Assembly (NCBI RefSeq): GCF_004339745.1
Contig: NZ_SMGP01000001.1
Coordinates: forward strand, 2,852,001-2,916,000
DNA: 64,000 bases
Direction: 5' to 3'
Source: Paraburkholderia sp. BL9I2N2
GTDB taxonomy: Bacteria > Pseudomonadota > Gammaproteobacteria > Burkholderiales > Burkholderiaceae
A model generated the notes under the pieces. It did no database searches, was not told where the DNA came from, and was given only the letters and a program-made list of their open reading frames with translations. Shown piece by piece: positions 16,116 to 22,867 of this stretch. A program made the translations under genes and the position numbers. The stretch's first letter is position 1, and each line of letters opens with the position of its first letter.

Positions 16116-16178
16116 CTCTTATCCGCACAACCAATGACACGTATCGCAAAATCGGTCGTCATCGAACGCTGAATATGG

Positions 16179-16883
16179 TTACTTGGGGCGATTTTCCGGT
16201 TCGAGCCCGGTCCCCGGCACGTTTTGCCCCGGGGTCTTAATCAGATCCTCGCGCTCACGGTCGTTTATGGCGGGGAGTGACGCTGCGTCCATTATTATGG
16301 TTCCAGCGTCTTGCACTGCCGACCAGTTGCGCTTTATCGCCTCAATGGCAGCCTCATCTCGAACCGGCGTTTCCAACAGCACTTTGTGATGAGATGCGGC
16401 CCAAAATGCTTGGTTAAATGCGTTTCTAGCGGTCGGTTCCAGATATAAGCAATTCCTTTCCCACCAAACGTAGCATTCTCGGACTATCTCGTGGACGTCA
16501 TCTTCGTGTGCACGTGCAAGAAGACGTCGCCACAGCGTGAACGCTTCCTGGTGCGCATTTAATCGCTTATCTAGCGCCGCGAATCGAAGTTGGTTTTGAG
16601 CCTTCGCCTGTTCGAGAAAAATCGAGTTTTGATGCCCCAATTCCGCGAGTTGTTTTGCGTTATCAGTCTTGATGTCCTCGACTGCGCGAGTCAGCTTCCT
16701 GATGGTGCGTAGCGCCGCCCAATTCTTCGCGTGCTCACGAATAAGCGAGCCGAGAAACCCGCCGATCGCGCCAGCGATGACGAGAAGGATCGACTGAATG
16801 CCGAGGCGAGCCCAAGAATACTGAGGCAGTTGGTCCGCGACGGCCGCGGCTACTTGCGAGGCAAGTTGAAGTTGAGGGTCCAT
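16179..16883 (-). CDS. Hypothetical membrane-anchored protein (element cargo)
   Basis: 234 aa. One membrane segment at about residues 28-48 (IQSILLVIAGAIGGFLGSLI) is followed by a coiled-coil-like helical stretch (LRTIRKLTRAVEDIKTDNAKQLAEL seen as LRTIRKLTRAVEDIK) and a soluble helical domain with CYVWWERNCLYLEPTARNAF. No family recognised. It is alone on the minus strand between operons, and its codon use is less biased than the chromosome, consistent with cargo. A defence or exclusion role is conceivable, but nothing specific supports it. Confidence 0.6.
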   Translation of the reverse strand: MDPQLQLASQVAAAVADQLPQYSWARLGIQSILLVIAGAIGGFLGSLIREHAKNWAALRTIRKLTRAVEDIKTDNAKQLAELGHQNSIFLEQAKAQNQLRFAALDKRLNAHQEAFTLWRRLLARAHEDDVHEIVRECYVWWERNCLYLEPTARNAFNQAFWAASHHKVLLETPVRDEAAIEAIKRNWSAVQDAGTIIMDAASLPAINDREREDLIKTPGQNVPGTGLEPENRPK

Positions 16884-17000
16884 TGATCAGAGGGGGCTCG
16901 AACGAATTGCTGCCATCTTACGCTCTCGCCAAGGTAAGGCGGATCATAGTTCCGCCGCTAGGCCTTATGCGACGCAGCACTTCACTCCATTCATTGAATA

Positions 17001-17020
17001 ACCCGCCATAGCACCCACCA
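17001..17020. repeat. Paired TGGYGGGT motif, copy 2 (minus orientation)
   Basis: ACCCGCCA (17001-17008) and ACCCACCA (17013-17020), the reverse complement of the left-end pair with the same 12-bp period. It lies between divergent genes at 16883 and 17159. Confidence 0.55.
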
Positions 17021-17028
17021 TGCAAAAC

Positions 17029-17054
17029 TTGGCAAGCCCTTTAGGTTTGCCAAT
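17029..17054. promoter_or_regulatory. Palindromic operator-like site, copy 2
   Basis: The same 25 bp as at 11986-12010, here extended by one more complementary base pair (TTGGCAA ... TTGCCAA). It lies 105 bp upstream of the HTH gene at 17159. Flanking sequence differs from copy 1, so only the site itself is conserved. Confidence 0.65.
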
Positions 17055-17158
17055 GCCAACGTTAGATTCTTCGTGTCAAGCTGAGACTTTAGACCCCTAG
17101 CGACAGCACACGCACACAGAACTACTCAGCTCGCGATTGCTGTTGCGCGAGGCATCAC

Positions 17159-17449
17159 ATGACCACCGCGATTTCGGATGCTGGCGTTGAACCGACGCTG
17201 AAGCACTTCGATGAATTACCCGATTCGGCGCACGTCGACATCGGCGTTGTAGCAGGCCTCCTGGGCGTGCACCCATCCACCATCCGCAGGCGCATCTCGG
17301 AAGGCTCCCTGCCCGCTCCTCAGGACGTGCTGGGCATGCAGCGCTATCAAGTCGGTGTCGTCCGCAACACGATCCTGAAGGCGTTCGATCTCATCTCGCT
17401 CGACGACCCGAACGGCGGCTTCGATAAGGAGGTCGCGCATGTCGAATGA
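17159..17449 (+). CDS. Small helix-turn-helix protein (excisionase-like)
   Basis: 96 aa. The HTH core is HVDIGVVAGLLGVHPSTIRRRISEGSLPAPQ: the VAGLLGVHPSTIRRRISEG helix pair and the SLPAPQ turn match MerR/excisionase-like small regulators. It overlaps the tail-fibre gene by 11 bp. A shared palindrome with the AlpA gene lies upstream. It may control the tail-fibre cassette that follows. Confidence 0.72.
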   Translation: MTTAISDAGVEPTLKHFDELPDSAHVDIGVVAGLLGVHPSTIRRRISEGSLPAPQDVLGMQRYQVGVVRNTILKAFDLISLDDPNGGFDKEVAHVE

Positions 17450-18440
17450 CTTCCTTCCGTTCGCCGTAGGCGGCACTGCCAACGTCACGCCGCAGGCAAC
17501 TTATGCGGCCGACACGACGCTGCTTCAAGGCGGCTTTGCATCAGGCATCGCGAAATCGCCTGACCTGAACAAGGTGTGGCGTCAGTCGAGCATCATGGCG
17601 GCTGTTCTGGCTCAGTTCATCGTGAACCAGACAGGACAAAATGCTGTTGACGACGGTACGACTACCACTCTGATTGCCAACCTTCTGGCGGCAGTGCAGG
17701 CCAGTTCAAGAGCGGTAGTTGGCCAAGCGCGCAATGTTTCCGCCTTCCTCGCCGCCACTGGTCCGAGCGTGACATTCACAGCAGACGAGATCGTTGTCCA
17801 GTCGGCTCTCGGCGGCCTTTCATATTTGCTGTCATCGTTCAGCAAAGCCGTTTCGCTTGGCACCAGTGGTATTGGTGGCGTCGTCGGCACTACACCGGCA
17901 GCAAACGGCTTTGCGGCGGTCTACGCAGCGTTCGGCGCGGTGGCCGGGACCAACGTTTTCGTCACTGATGCGACTGCGGCTAAGGCGCCAGAGGTTTATG
18001 GCGGAACATTACCGGCAGGTTACACGGCGAGCGCGCTCATCTGTATCGCCCCGATGGGCACAACGACGGCCAACTTCGCACCGTTTGCGCTGACCGATCG
18101 CAAGGTGTCATGGAGTGGCGGCAATATCATTACTGCCTCGACGTTTGTAGGCGGCCCGACGATTCGAACAAGCGCCGCATTGATTCCGCTCAATGCGCGC
18201 TCTGTCGGTGGCTTCAATCAGGTTGGCAGCAGTGCTGCAAGCGCTATTTCTCAGGTTATAGCCGGAACCGGCGTCAATAACATGGGCGGTCAATTCAACA
18301 CAACAAATCTGGCGGCCGGCAGTTCGCAGGCGATTCCGTACGAAGTCGATATTGTCGCGCCCCAGTCGATTTTTACTCAGAGCGCAAACAGCGCCGGAAC
18401 TCCCGGCTTCACCGTTAGTACAAACTGGTTCAGGTTCTAA
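17439..18440 (+). CDS. Phage tail-fibre/tail-collar-like protein
   Basis: 333 aa, rich in Ala, Gly, Thr and Ser. The N-terminus (MSNDFLPFAVGGTANV, LLQGGFASGIAKSPDLNKVWRQSSIMAAVLAQF seen as GFASGIAKSPDLNKVWRQSS) is the conserved attachment part of Burkholderia prophage tail fibres. The remainder is beta-rich and low complexity, as in receptor-binding fibres. Its ribosome-binding site AAGGAGG lies inside the preceding HTH gene. The usual baseplate and tail genes are absent, so this is an orphan fibre. Confidence 0.8.
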   Translation: MSNDFLPFAVGGTANVTPQATYAADTTLLQGGFASGIAKSPDLNKVWRQSSIMAAVLAQFIVNQTGQNAVDDGTTTTLIANLLAAVQASSRAVVGQARNVSAFLAATGPSVTFTADEIVVQSALGGLSYLLSSFSKAVSLGTSGIGGVVGTTPAANGFAAVYAAFGAVAGTNVFVTDATAAKAPEVYGGTLPAGYTASALICIAPMGTTTANFAPFALTDRKVSWSGGNIITASTFVGGPTIRTSAALIPLNARSVGGFNQVGSSAASAISQVIAGTGVNNMGGQFNTTNLAAGSSQAIPYEVDIVAPQSIFTQSANSAGTPGFTVSTNWFRF

Positions 18441-18442
18441 TC

Positions 18443-18625
18443 ATGACAATTTATGTTCAGTTTTCCGACGAAACAGAATCGGCGATCAACGGCGCTTTCA
18501 GTGATCCGCAGCCCGAACAGGAAAACTTCTATCAGGGCGCAGTCGAAACGAATGACCCGCGTTACAAGACGTTTTACGATAACGCGCTAGCCGCCGATAA
18601 ACCGTACTTGCCGACGCCGACCTAA
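18443..18625 (+). CDS. Small protein following tail fibre (possible fibre assembly factor)
   Basis: 60 aa, acidic, starting 2 bp after the fibre stop. Sequence features are YVQFSDETESAINGAFSDPQ and a C-terminal KPYLPTPT. In prophages a small chaperone or cap gene often follows the fibre gene; position is the only argument. It is followed by a good terminator, which closes the HTH-fibre-small protein operon. Confidence 0.65.
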   Translation: MTIYVQFSDETESAINGAFSDPQPEQENFYQGAVETNDPRYKTFYDNALAADKPYLPTPT

Positions 18626-18643
18626 GGTGCTCAGCTAGCTCAG

Positions 18644-18663
18644 GCCGCCTTCGGGCGGCTTTT
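18644..18663 (+). terminator. Rho-independent terminator after tail-fibre operon
   Basis: Stem GCCGCC (18644-18649), TTCG tetraloop, GGCGGC (18654-18659), then TTTT. It lies 18 bp after the stop at 18625. Confidence 0.85.
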
Positions 18664-18678
18664 CAATTTGGACCGAAT

Positions 18679-18697
18679 GGGCGGGTGGATGGCGGGT
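18679..18697. repeat. Paired TGGYGGGT motif, copy 3
   Basis: GGGCGGGT (18679-18686) and TGGCGGGT (18690-18697), starts 11 bp apart, just after the tail-fibre operon terminator. Confidence 0.5.
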
Positions 18698-18776
18698 TGA
18701 CACGCATGGAAGTCCATCGAGTCACAACCAGCAAGGCGGTACGGCGGAGACTGGCTCCGCCGAAACTGCCATGAAA

Positions 18777-19190
18777 TTACGCTGCTGCTTCCTGATGCTC
18801 GAGGAATTGCTTGCGGAACTCCATCGGTTGGGAGATTCCTGGAATAGGCGCTTGCGGATTTCCCGCGCCGGCCATCACGATCGATCCGAAATTAAATAGG
18901 CGACCAAGAATGCCTTGATGCACCTGGATGCTTTCGATCTTCCGCACGCCGATCTCTACGGTGCTACGACGAATAAAGCCAAACTTGGCTACGATTCGCT
19001 TGTTCGTAATTGCCAGTTCAGTTGACTTGTAGCGGATGAGCACTCCGAGCAACACCAGCAAGCCGAGGCCGAACAGCGGCAGCAACAGCACGCCAGCGAT
19101 AATATTGGGTGCAAGGTGCCAAAGGCTCAGTTGGCCCCGGTAGATAATTTGTTCGCCCGAGACAAGATTTTTCTCTACGTAAGTCGCCAT
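18777..19190 (-). CDS. Membrane PH-domain (bPH2/YdbT-like) protein
   Basis: 137 aa. Two adjacent membrane segments (about residues 25-52: LAPNIIAGVLLLPLFGLGLLVLLGVLI, seen as NIIAGVLLLPLFGLGLLVLL) are followed by a bacterial PH-like domain, recognisable by TELAITNKRIVAKFGFIRRSTVEIGVRKIESIQVHQGILGRLF (seen as ELAITNKRIVAKFGFI and KIESIQVHQGILGRLF). These domains are membrane-associated scaffolds and occur in many mobile elements and chromosomes. A cargo gene of the element. Role unknown. Confidence 0.85.
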   Translation of the reverse strand: MATYVEKNLVSGEQIIYRGQLSLWHLAPNIIAGVLLLPLFGLGLLVLLGVLIRYKSTELAITNKRIVAKFGFIRRSTVEIGVRKIESIQVHQGILGRLFNFGSIVMAGAGNPQAPIPGISQPMEFRKQFLEHQEAAA

Positions 19191-19364
19191 ACTTTTCCCC
19201 GATTGTGAGATTGTTTGTAGGAAGCGCGAAGATTATTGCAGTCCACAATGGGATAACGGCACCAGGAGCCGACGACTTTAGCTCGCCGCGGACGGCGAGG
19301 AATTGTGACCGCGAGCGCGCGGTCCTCCGTCCATGCTACGATCCCCAAAAAAAACGAGGATCGC

Positions 19365-20048
19365 ATGAAGTCCGTTAATTGGAAGATTCTATTTGCGATT
19401 GGGTTTGGGGCAGGAATGCTGCTGACGGCACTCTTGAAATTCCCCCCAAACAGCAGTTCCGACTGGGCGACCTGGGTTCAGGCAATTGGCTCAATAGGCG
19501 CTGTTGGGATCGCCATTTGGGTGTCTCACAAGCAGTATCGAGACAGTCAGCTTCTTGAGGGTCAGCGGAGGGGGGCTGAAATCGCCAGAGAAGAAACGGA
19601 GATACGCGCCTTCATTCAGGCAACTCATGATGAATTGCGAGCGATATGGAGTGACTATAACGAGCACGTTGGACCCGCACTGCGAAAGACACGCGATGAT
19701 CAGCCATTCCTTTACTTATTTCCGGCATCGGAAGATGCATTCACAATCTACAACGGCTCCGCGTCCTATCAAATAGGAAAGGTGCCTGATGTTGAGCTAC
19801 GTAGACTGATTGTTTCAGTGTATTCGCGTTTCAAGCGATTGATTCTCTCTCTTCAGATCAACAACAGAATGGTCCAAGAGCGGATCGATTTGGATATCTT
19901 CGAACACTCCAGTAATCGCTCTTTGGTGCTCAAAGACAAAGACGCGCATATGTCGCGCCATACAAATGCATTAAAGAAGAGAGATTCCGATTTGCTAACA
20001 GAAATCGACTCATTTTTTTCGGCTGCGAACGAATGGCTTGCCGAGTAA
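19365..20048 (+). CDS. Hypothetical two-TM protein, low-GC cargo
   Basis: 227 aa. Two N-terminal hydrophobic segments (about 6-22 and 37-52: WATWVQAIGSIGAVGIAIWV) are followed by a helical cytosolic part with YRDSQLLEGQRRG, FTIYNGSASYQIGKV and SRFKRLILSLQINNRM. Codon use and base composition are markedly more A/T-rich than neighbours, implying recent transfer. The start at 19365 has GAGGATC upstream and is preferred over 19305. Membrane-tethered proteins of unknown type in this setting are candidates for phage defence or exclusion, without direct proof. Confidence 0.62.
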   Translation: MKSVNWKILFAIGFGAGMLLTALLKFPPNSSSDWATWVQAIGSIGAVGIAIWVSHKQYRDSQLLEGQRRGAEIAREETEIRAFIQATHDELRAIWSDYNEHVGPALRKTRDDQPFLYLFPASEDAFTIYNGSASYQIGKVPDVELRRLIVSVYSRFKRLILSLQINNRMVQERIDLDIFEHSSNRSLVLKDKDAHMSRHTNALKKRDSDLLTEIDSFFSAANEWLAE

Positions 20049-20127
20049 CTGCAGCGTAACAGCGTAGATCGGCGGAACCGCCACAGTATTAGGCACGGCA
20101 ACGCTTCGGAGCGTGCGGCCCGGTTTT

Positions 20128-20146
20128 ACCCACCATTAGCCCGCCA
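20128..20146. repeat. Paired TGGYGGGT motif, copy 4 (minus orientation)
   Basis: ACCCACCA (20128-20135) and GCCCGCCA (20139-20146), between the ends of the genes at 20048 and 20154. Confidence 0.5.
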
Positions 20147-20153
20147 ACCGACC

Positions 20154-20393
20154 TCATTTTCGCATCTCTTTGGGATCGGCCTCAGATCCCAAGTACAACT
20201 TGCCGTCCTTTTCCATTGTCCACGGACTTGAGTGCTCGCGGTGACTGCGCGGGACATAGCCCTCGGCCTCGACTTTCAGCCGGGCGCGCTCCTCACGGCG
20301 ATGGCGCCGATGCCACTTTGCTTTTTTCCATGCTTCGCTGACCGCCGTCGTCATTGCGGTAATCGGCGTCTTCCGTTTGCTATGACTCATCAT
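20154..20393 (-). CDS. Small basic hypothetical protein
   Basis: 79 aa. A basic helical N-terminal half (SEAWKKAKWHRRHRREERARLK) is followed by GYVPRSHREHSSPW and an acidic tail. Its start overlaps the end of the next gene upstream (20380-20604), so the two are translationally coupled. Family not recognised. Confidence 0.55.
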   Translation of the reverse strand: MMSHSKRKTPITAMTTAVSEAWKKAKWHRRHRREERARLKVEAEGYVPRSHREHSSPWTMEKDGKLYLGSEADPKEMRK

Positions 20394-20604
20394 CGACCTC
20401 CTGAAACCAGCGCTGCTCCCAGATTGTGAGCCGATCCTTCTTCAGGCGTCGCCGCGGATTCCCGCACATCCAGCAACTGCATGGCGTGGGAGTATCGATC
20501 ACCTTTCCGAGTTCGTCGTCGACCAGCCGACGACCCCACCAATAGTACCCACGGTTCTTCTTAATTCGCGCCCGGTCCGCCCGGCGCCGCGCTATACCTG
20601 CCAT
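20380..20604 (-). CDS. Small phage-type zinc-motif protein (CSCWMCGNPRR)
   Basis: 74 aa. It contains TPTPCSCWMCGNPRRRLKKDRLTIWEQR (seen as PCSCWMCGNPRR and TIWEQRW), a C-x2-C-type metal knuckle that I know from many small prophage proteins of unknown function. Start 20604 has GGAGGTGCG upstream. It is the first gene of a two-gene minus-strand operon with 20154-20393. Confidence 0.7.
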   Translation of the reverse strand: MAGIARRRADRARIKKNRGYYWWGRRLVDDELGKVIDTPTPCSCWMCGNPRRRLKKDRLTIWEQRWFQEVDDES

Positions 20605-20637
20605 GTTCGCACCTCCGTTTCGATAGCCGAATGTGCG

Positions 20638-20658
20638 AAAGCCCGCTCAAGGCGGGCT
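20638..20658 (-). terminator. Stem-loop after the minus-strand Arc gene
   Basis: GCCCGC (20641-20646) and GCGGGC (20652-20657) with a 5-base loop; on the minus strand followed by TTTCG. It lies about 30 bp past the Arc-type gene stop. The short T-run makes it moderate. Confidence 0.5.
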
Positions 20659-20685
20659 ATGTCGGTACAGCGTTTTTCGCGGAGT

Positions 20686-20916
20686 TTAAACCTTCTTGCG
20701 GCGTTTGTCGCGCTCGTCCAGCACCTGGCCAACCTTCTCGGCGAAGAGATCAATGGTGCATTCGTCGATCGCCGACGCCCGGCCGCTAACGCTTTCCTGC
20801 AAGCGCGACACAACCTCGGCATTCAGCGACCGATTGTTTGCGATCGCCGCCTCCGCAAGCACTTCCTTCAGTTCGGGCGGAAGCCGCAGCTTCATTTGTG
20901 GATCTTCGCGTGTCAT
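20686..20916 (-). CDS. Arc-type ribbon-helix-helix repressor (left)
   Basis: 76 aa. It shows PQMKLRLPPELKEVLAEAAIANNRSLNAEVVSRLQES: the beta-strand MKLRLP that contacts the major groove, then two helices with the NRSLNAEVV turn (seen as QMKLRLPPELKEVLAEA and NRSLNAEVVSRLQES), as in phage P22 Arc. The tail is acidic then basic. It is divergent from a paralogue at 21016, with three palindromic operators in the 99-bp gap. Probably a dimeric repressor that controls both promoters. Confidence 0.85.
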   Translation of the reverse strand: MTREDPQMKLRLPPELKEVLAEAAIANNRSLNAEVVSRLQESVSGRASAIDECTIDLFAEKVGQVLDERDKRRKKV

Positions 20917-20931
20917 GGCCCGAATAATGAT

Positions 20932-20998
20932 GGATCACGGTGGTCTTGACAATGGGACCACGGTGGTCTATCGTTGATTGCAACGGACCACTGTGGTT
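20932..20998. promoter_or_regulatory. Three palindromic operators between divergent Arc genes
   Basis: GATCACGGTGGTC (20933-20945), GACCACGGTGGTC (20956-20968, perfect 6-1-6) and GACCACTGTGGTT (20986-20998). Centres are 23 and 30 bp apart. TTGACA at 20946-20951 and TATCGT at 20969-20974 (17-bp spacing) form a rightward promoter whose spacer carries the perfect operator. Confidence 0.82.
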
Positions 20999-21015
20999 CA
21001 TACAGGGAGGTGTAA

Positions 21016-21219
21016 ATGAGTACGGCCGCACAGCTTCCGCAGATGAAGCTTCGATTGCCGGAGACGCTGAAAGACTGGCTGACCGCTCAGGCAGAGGTCA
21101 ATCGTCGAAGCGTCAACGCTGAGGTGGTGTTCCGGCTGCAGAACAGTTTGTTGGCAGGCGCTGTTTTGAGCGCCGAAAAAGAAAACGCCCCGCTGGCTGC
21201 AACCGGCGAGGCGTTGTGA
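21016..21219 (+). CDS. Arc-type ribbon-helix-helix repressor (right)
   Basis: 67 aa. PQMKLRLPETLKDWLTAQAEVNRRSVNAEVVFRLQNS (seen as PQMKLRLPETLKDWL and NRRSVNAEVVFRLQNS) is the same RHH fold as the divergent gene, about 50 percent identical over the core by eye, with a different C-terminus. AGGGAGGTG lies upstream of the ATG. The following gene starts 34 bp after its stop. The pair may form a two-repressor switch. Confidence 0.85.
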   Translation: MSTAAQLPQMKLRLPETLKDWLTAQAEVNRRSVNAEVVFRLQNSLLAGAVLSAEKENAPLAATGEAL

Positions 21220-21253
21220 TCTGAAGAAGTCCCCTCTGGTAAGGAGAGTCAAC

Positions 21254-21841
21254 ATGACGAATCGTAACACTGGTTTGACGGGCGTGCAGCAAGTTACTGC
21301 GCTGGCCCTCCGTTCGCACACTATGGCTGACGATGAGCGGCTGGCGGAAATCACGCGCGCGGTTTGTGCATCACCTGCAGTGCGCAAGGCCGCCGCACGC
21401 GGTGGCCGAAATACTCGTCAGGCCGCGACCCTGAAGCACGTGACAGGCCGCCGCGGTGATAACGACCGGCCGGCGATTGCATGTCATCTGCTGTTCGTTG
21501 CGCCATTCAGTTTCGGCCTGACGATCGACGGAAGGGCTGCTCGACGAAGGTTTGAGAAGGCATTGCCTGACGCGCTTCGTACACTTACCGAGGACTGCTG
21601 GCGAGCACGCGAGTTGTTGGCGGAGCATCCTTGCGATTCAGGCGACCATAGGCCGAATGCAAGCCTTCTGGGTGATGATGAAAGCTACTACACCGGTCGA
21701 ATCAATTTGCCGCCGACGCTGACCGACGAAGCACTTGCAGCGTTGATGCCGGAGATCGAAGCCAAGGCGCGCGATCTGTTCGACGAGGCCTTGCGCCGCA
21801 CCCGCCAAGCACTCGCAAACAAGGAGGTCTGCCATGTATAA
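21254..21841 (+). CDS. Hypothetical protein
   Basis: 195 aa. It starts MTNRNTGLTGVQQVTALALRSH, with GGAGAGTC upstream. A basic Arg/Thr/Gly-rich stretch (RKAAARGGRNTRQAATLKHV) is followed by a mixed alpha/beta region and a C-terminal helix (EIEAKARDLFDEALRRTRQAL). No motif identifies a function. Overlaps the next gene by 8 bp, with AAGGAGG at its own 3' end serving that gene. Confidence 0.55.
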   Translation: MTNRNTGLTGVQQVTALALRSHTMADDERLAEITRAVCASPAVRKAAARGGRNTRQAATLKHVTGRRGDNDRPAIACHLLFVAPFSFGLTIDGRAARRRFEKALPDALRTLTEDCWRARELLAEHPCDSGDHRPNASLLGDDESYYTGRINLPPTLTDEALAALMPEIEAKARDLFDEALRRTRQALANKEVCHV

Positions 21842-22184
21842 CGACGCCCGTCATTTCGCCGCCATGGATGGTCAGTCGACGCGCACTGCTGTGTTCGTCG
21901 GACGTGTGGTCCATGCCAACATGGCTCCCCGGCATAAGCAAGGTCATTTCGTGCTATTTGATAAAAACGAGCCCGTGCAAGTGGGAGACGATATCTTCGT
22001 CGTCTTCGTTAATGGTGGGTCCATCGTATGGCGGCTCGATGGCATTAGCGAAACCGAGTTGACCGTGCATAGCTATGCTCCCGAGATGACCGAGACGGTT
22101 TCCCGCCGACTTATCAGGGAGTTTTACCCGGTCATGTGGTCTGTGAAGGGTATCGAAAGAGCAGACCTCGGAACGGATCTGTGA
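21834..22184 (+). CDS. Hypothetical beta-rich protein
   Basis: 116 aa. The beta-strand-rich core GHFVLFDKNEPVQVGDDIFVVFVNGGSIVWRLDGI (seen as HFVLFDKNEPVQVGDDIFVV and SIVWRLDGI) has a remote look of the C-terminal domain of LexA/S24-type phage repressors, but without an N-terminal HTH and with no clear Ser/Lys dyad, so this is not claimed. It is in an operon with the gene upstream (8-bp overlap). Confidence 0.5.
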   Translation: MYNDARHFAAMDGQSTRTAVFVGRVVHANMAPRHKQGHFVLFDKNEPVQVGDDIFVVFVNGGSIVWRLDGISETELTVHSYAPEMTETVSRRLIREFYPVMWSVKGIERADLGTDL

Positions 22185-22265
22185 TGCGCGCCGCCGGGGC
22201 AGAGAAAACATGAACATGACGCGGCGTCTTCTCAGCCGTTGCCTGTGCGAGAGGTCGTTCAATGT

Positions 22266-22742
22266 ATGAGCGACCGTTCAAACCGCGCCAAGACGGCTAA
22301 ATCAAAGCGTGACGGCCCCGGCGGGGCCGTTATGCTCATTCCCCATGTGGTTCTCTTCAGCGACGCTTTCCTGACTCTCTCAGGCAACGGCGTGAAGCTG
22401 CTCGTCGACATCGCCCAGCAATACAACACTCGCAACAATGGTGCGCTCCTCTGCTCATGGCGGTACATGAACGAGAAGCGCGGCTGGCGTTCGCAGGAGA
22501 CGCTGAACCGCGCCCGGCTCGAGCTTCTGGAGCGGGATCTGATCTTTCTGACAGTCCAAGGGCGCATGCCGAACAAGGCGAGCTGGTACGCGATCACCTG
22601 GGCAGCGCTCGACAAACTGGACGGGTTGGATGTGTCGCCGGCAGCGTTTCCGCGCGGCGCCTACGCACGCTGGAAACCATCGCCGAAGCCCGATCCCAAA
22701 ACAGAGTCTCCTGTACGAAAACCGTATATGGAAGCCGCCTGA
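22266..22742 (+). CDS. Small winged-helix-like protein with 3' palindrome array (copy B)
   Basis: 158 aa. A paralogue of the protein at 12631: shared signature NNGALLCSWRYMNEKRGW, SQETLNRARLEL, PNKASWYAITW and LDVSPAAFP in the same order and spacing. The N-terminal basic tail and C-terminal tail differ. The C-terminus ends in ESPVRKPYMEAA, where VRKPY is encoded by the first palindrome of array B; copy A likewise ends SQAA next to its first palindrome. GAGAGG precedes the ATG at 22266. Likely a sequence-specific DNA binder with a different target from copy A. Confidence 0.78.
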   Translation: MSDRSNRAKTAKSKRDGPGGAVMLIPHVVLFSDAFLTLSGNGVKLLVDIAQQYNTRNNGALLCSWRYMNEKRGWRSQETLNRARLELLERDLIFLTVQGRMPNKASWYAITWAALDKLDGLDVSPAAFPRGAYARWKPSPKPDPKTESPVRKPYMEAA

Positions 22743-22847
22743 TAGGTACGAAAACCGTACATGGGCTTTGTCCTGTATGTACGGAAACCGTATCTATATG
22801 AGGCGGTTTTGCGTCTTCGCTATGTACGGTTTTCGTACACCTTCTAG
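22713..22847. repeat. Array B: four palindromes with consensus GTACG-AAAAC-CGTAC, plus box CACCTTCTAG
   Basis: Sites at 22713-22727 (inside the gene), 22746-22760 (perfect 5-5-5), 22779-22793 and 22824-22838 (perfect, spacer GTTTT, i.e. inverted relative to the others). Centres 22720, 22753, 22786 and 22831 give spacings 33, 33 and 45 bp. CACCTTCTAG at 22838-22847 begins 7 bp after the last centre, as in array A. All spacings are multiples of three. Confidence 0.9.
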
Positions 22848-22867
22848 TATTGCCACTCCATACCGGT

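Noticed and set aside
15674..16162. Minus-strand frame across array D (162 codons)
   Set aside because: No ribosome-binding site, no recognisable domain, overlaps the 15511 gene and runs through palindromes. Taken as chance.
21834..22184. Assignment as LexA/S24-type repressor
   Set aside because: There is a remote resemblance in the beta-rich core, but no HTH and no clear Ser/Lys catalytic pair.
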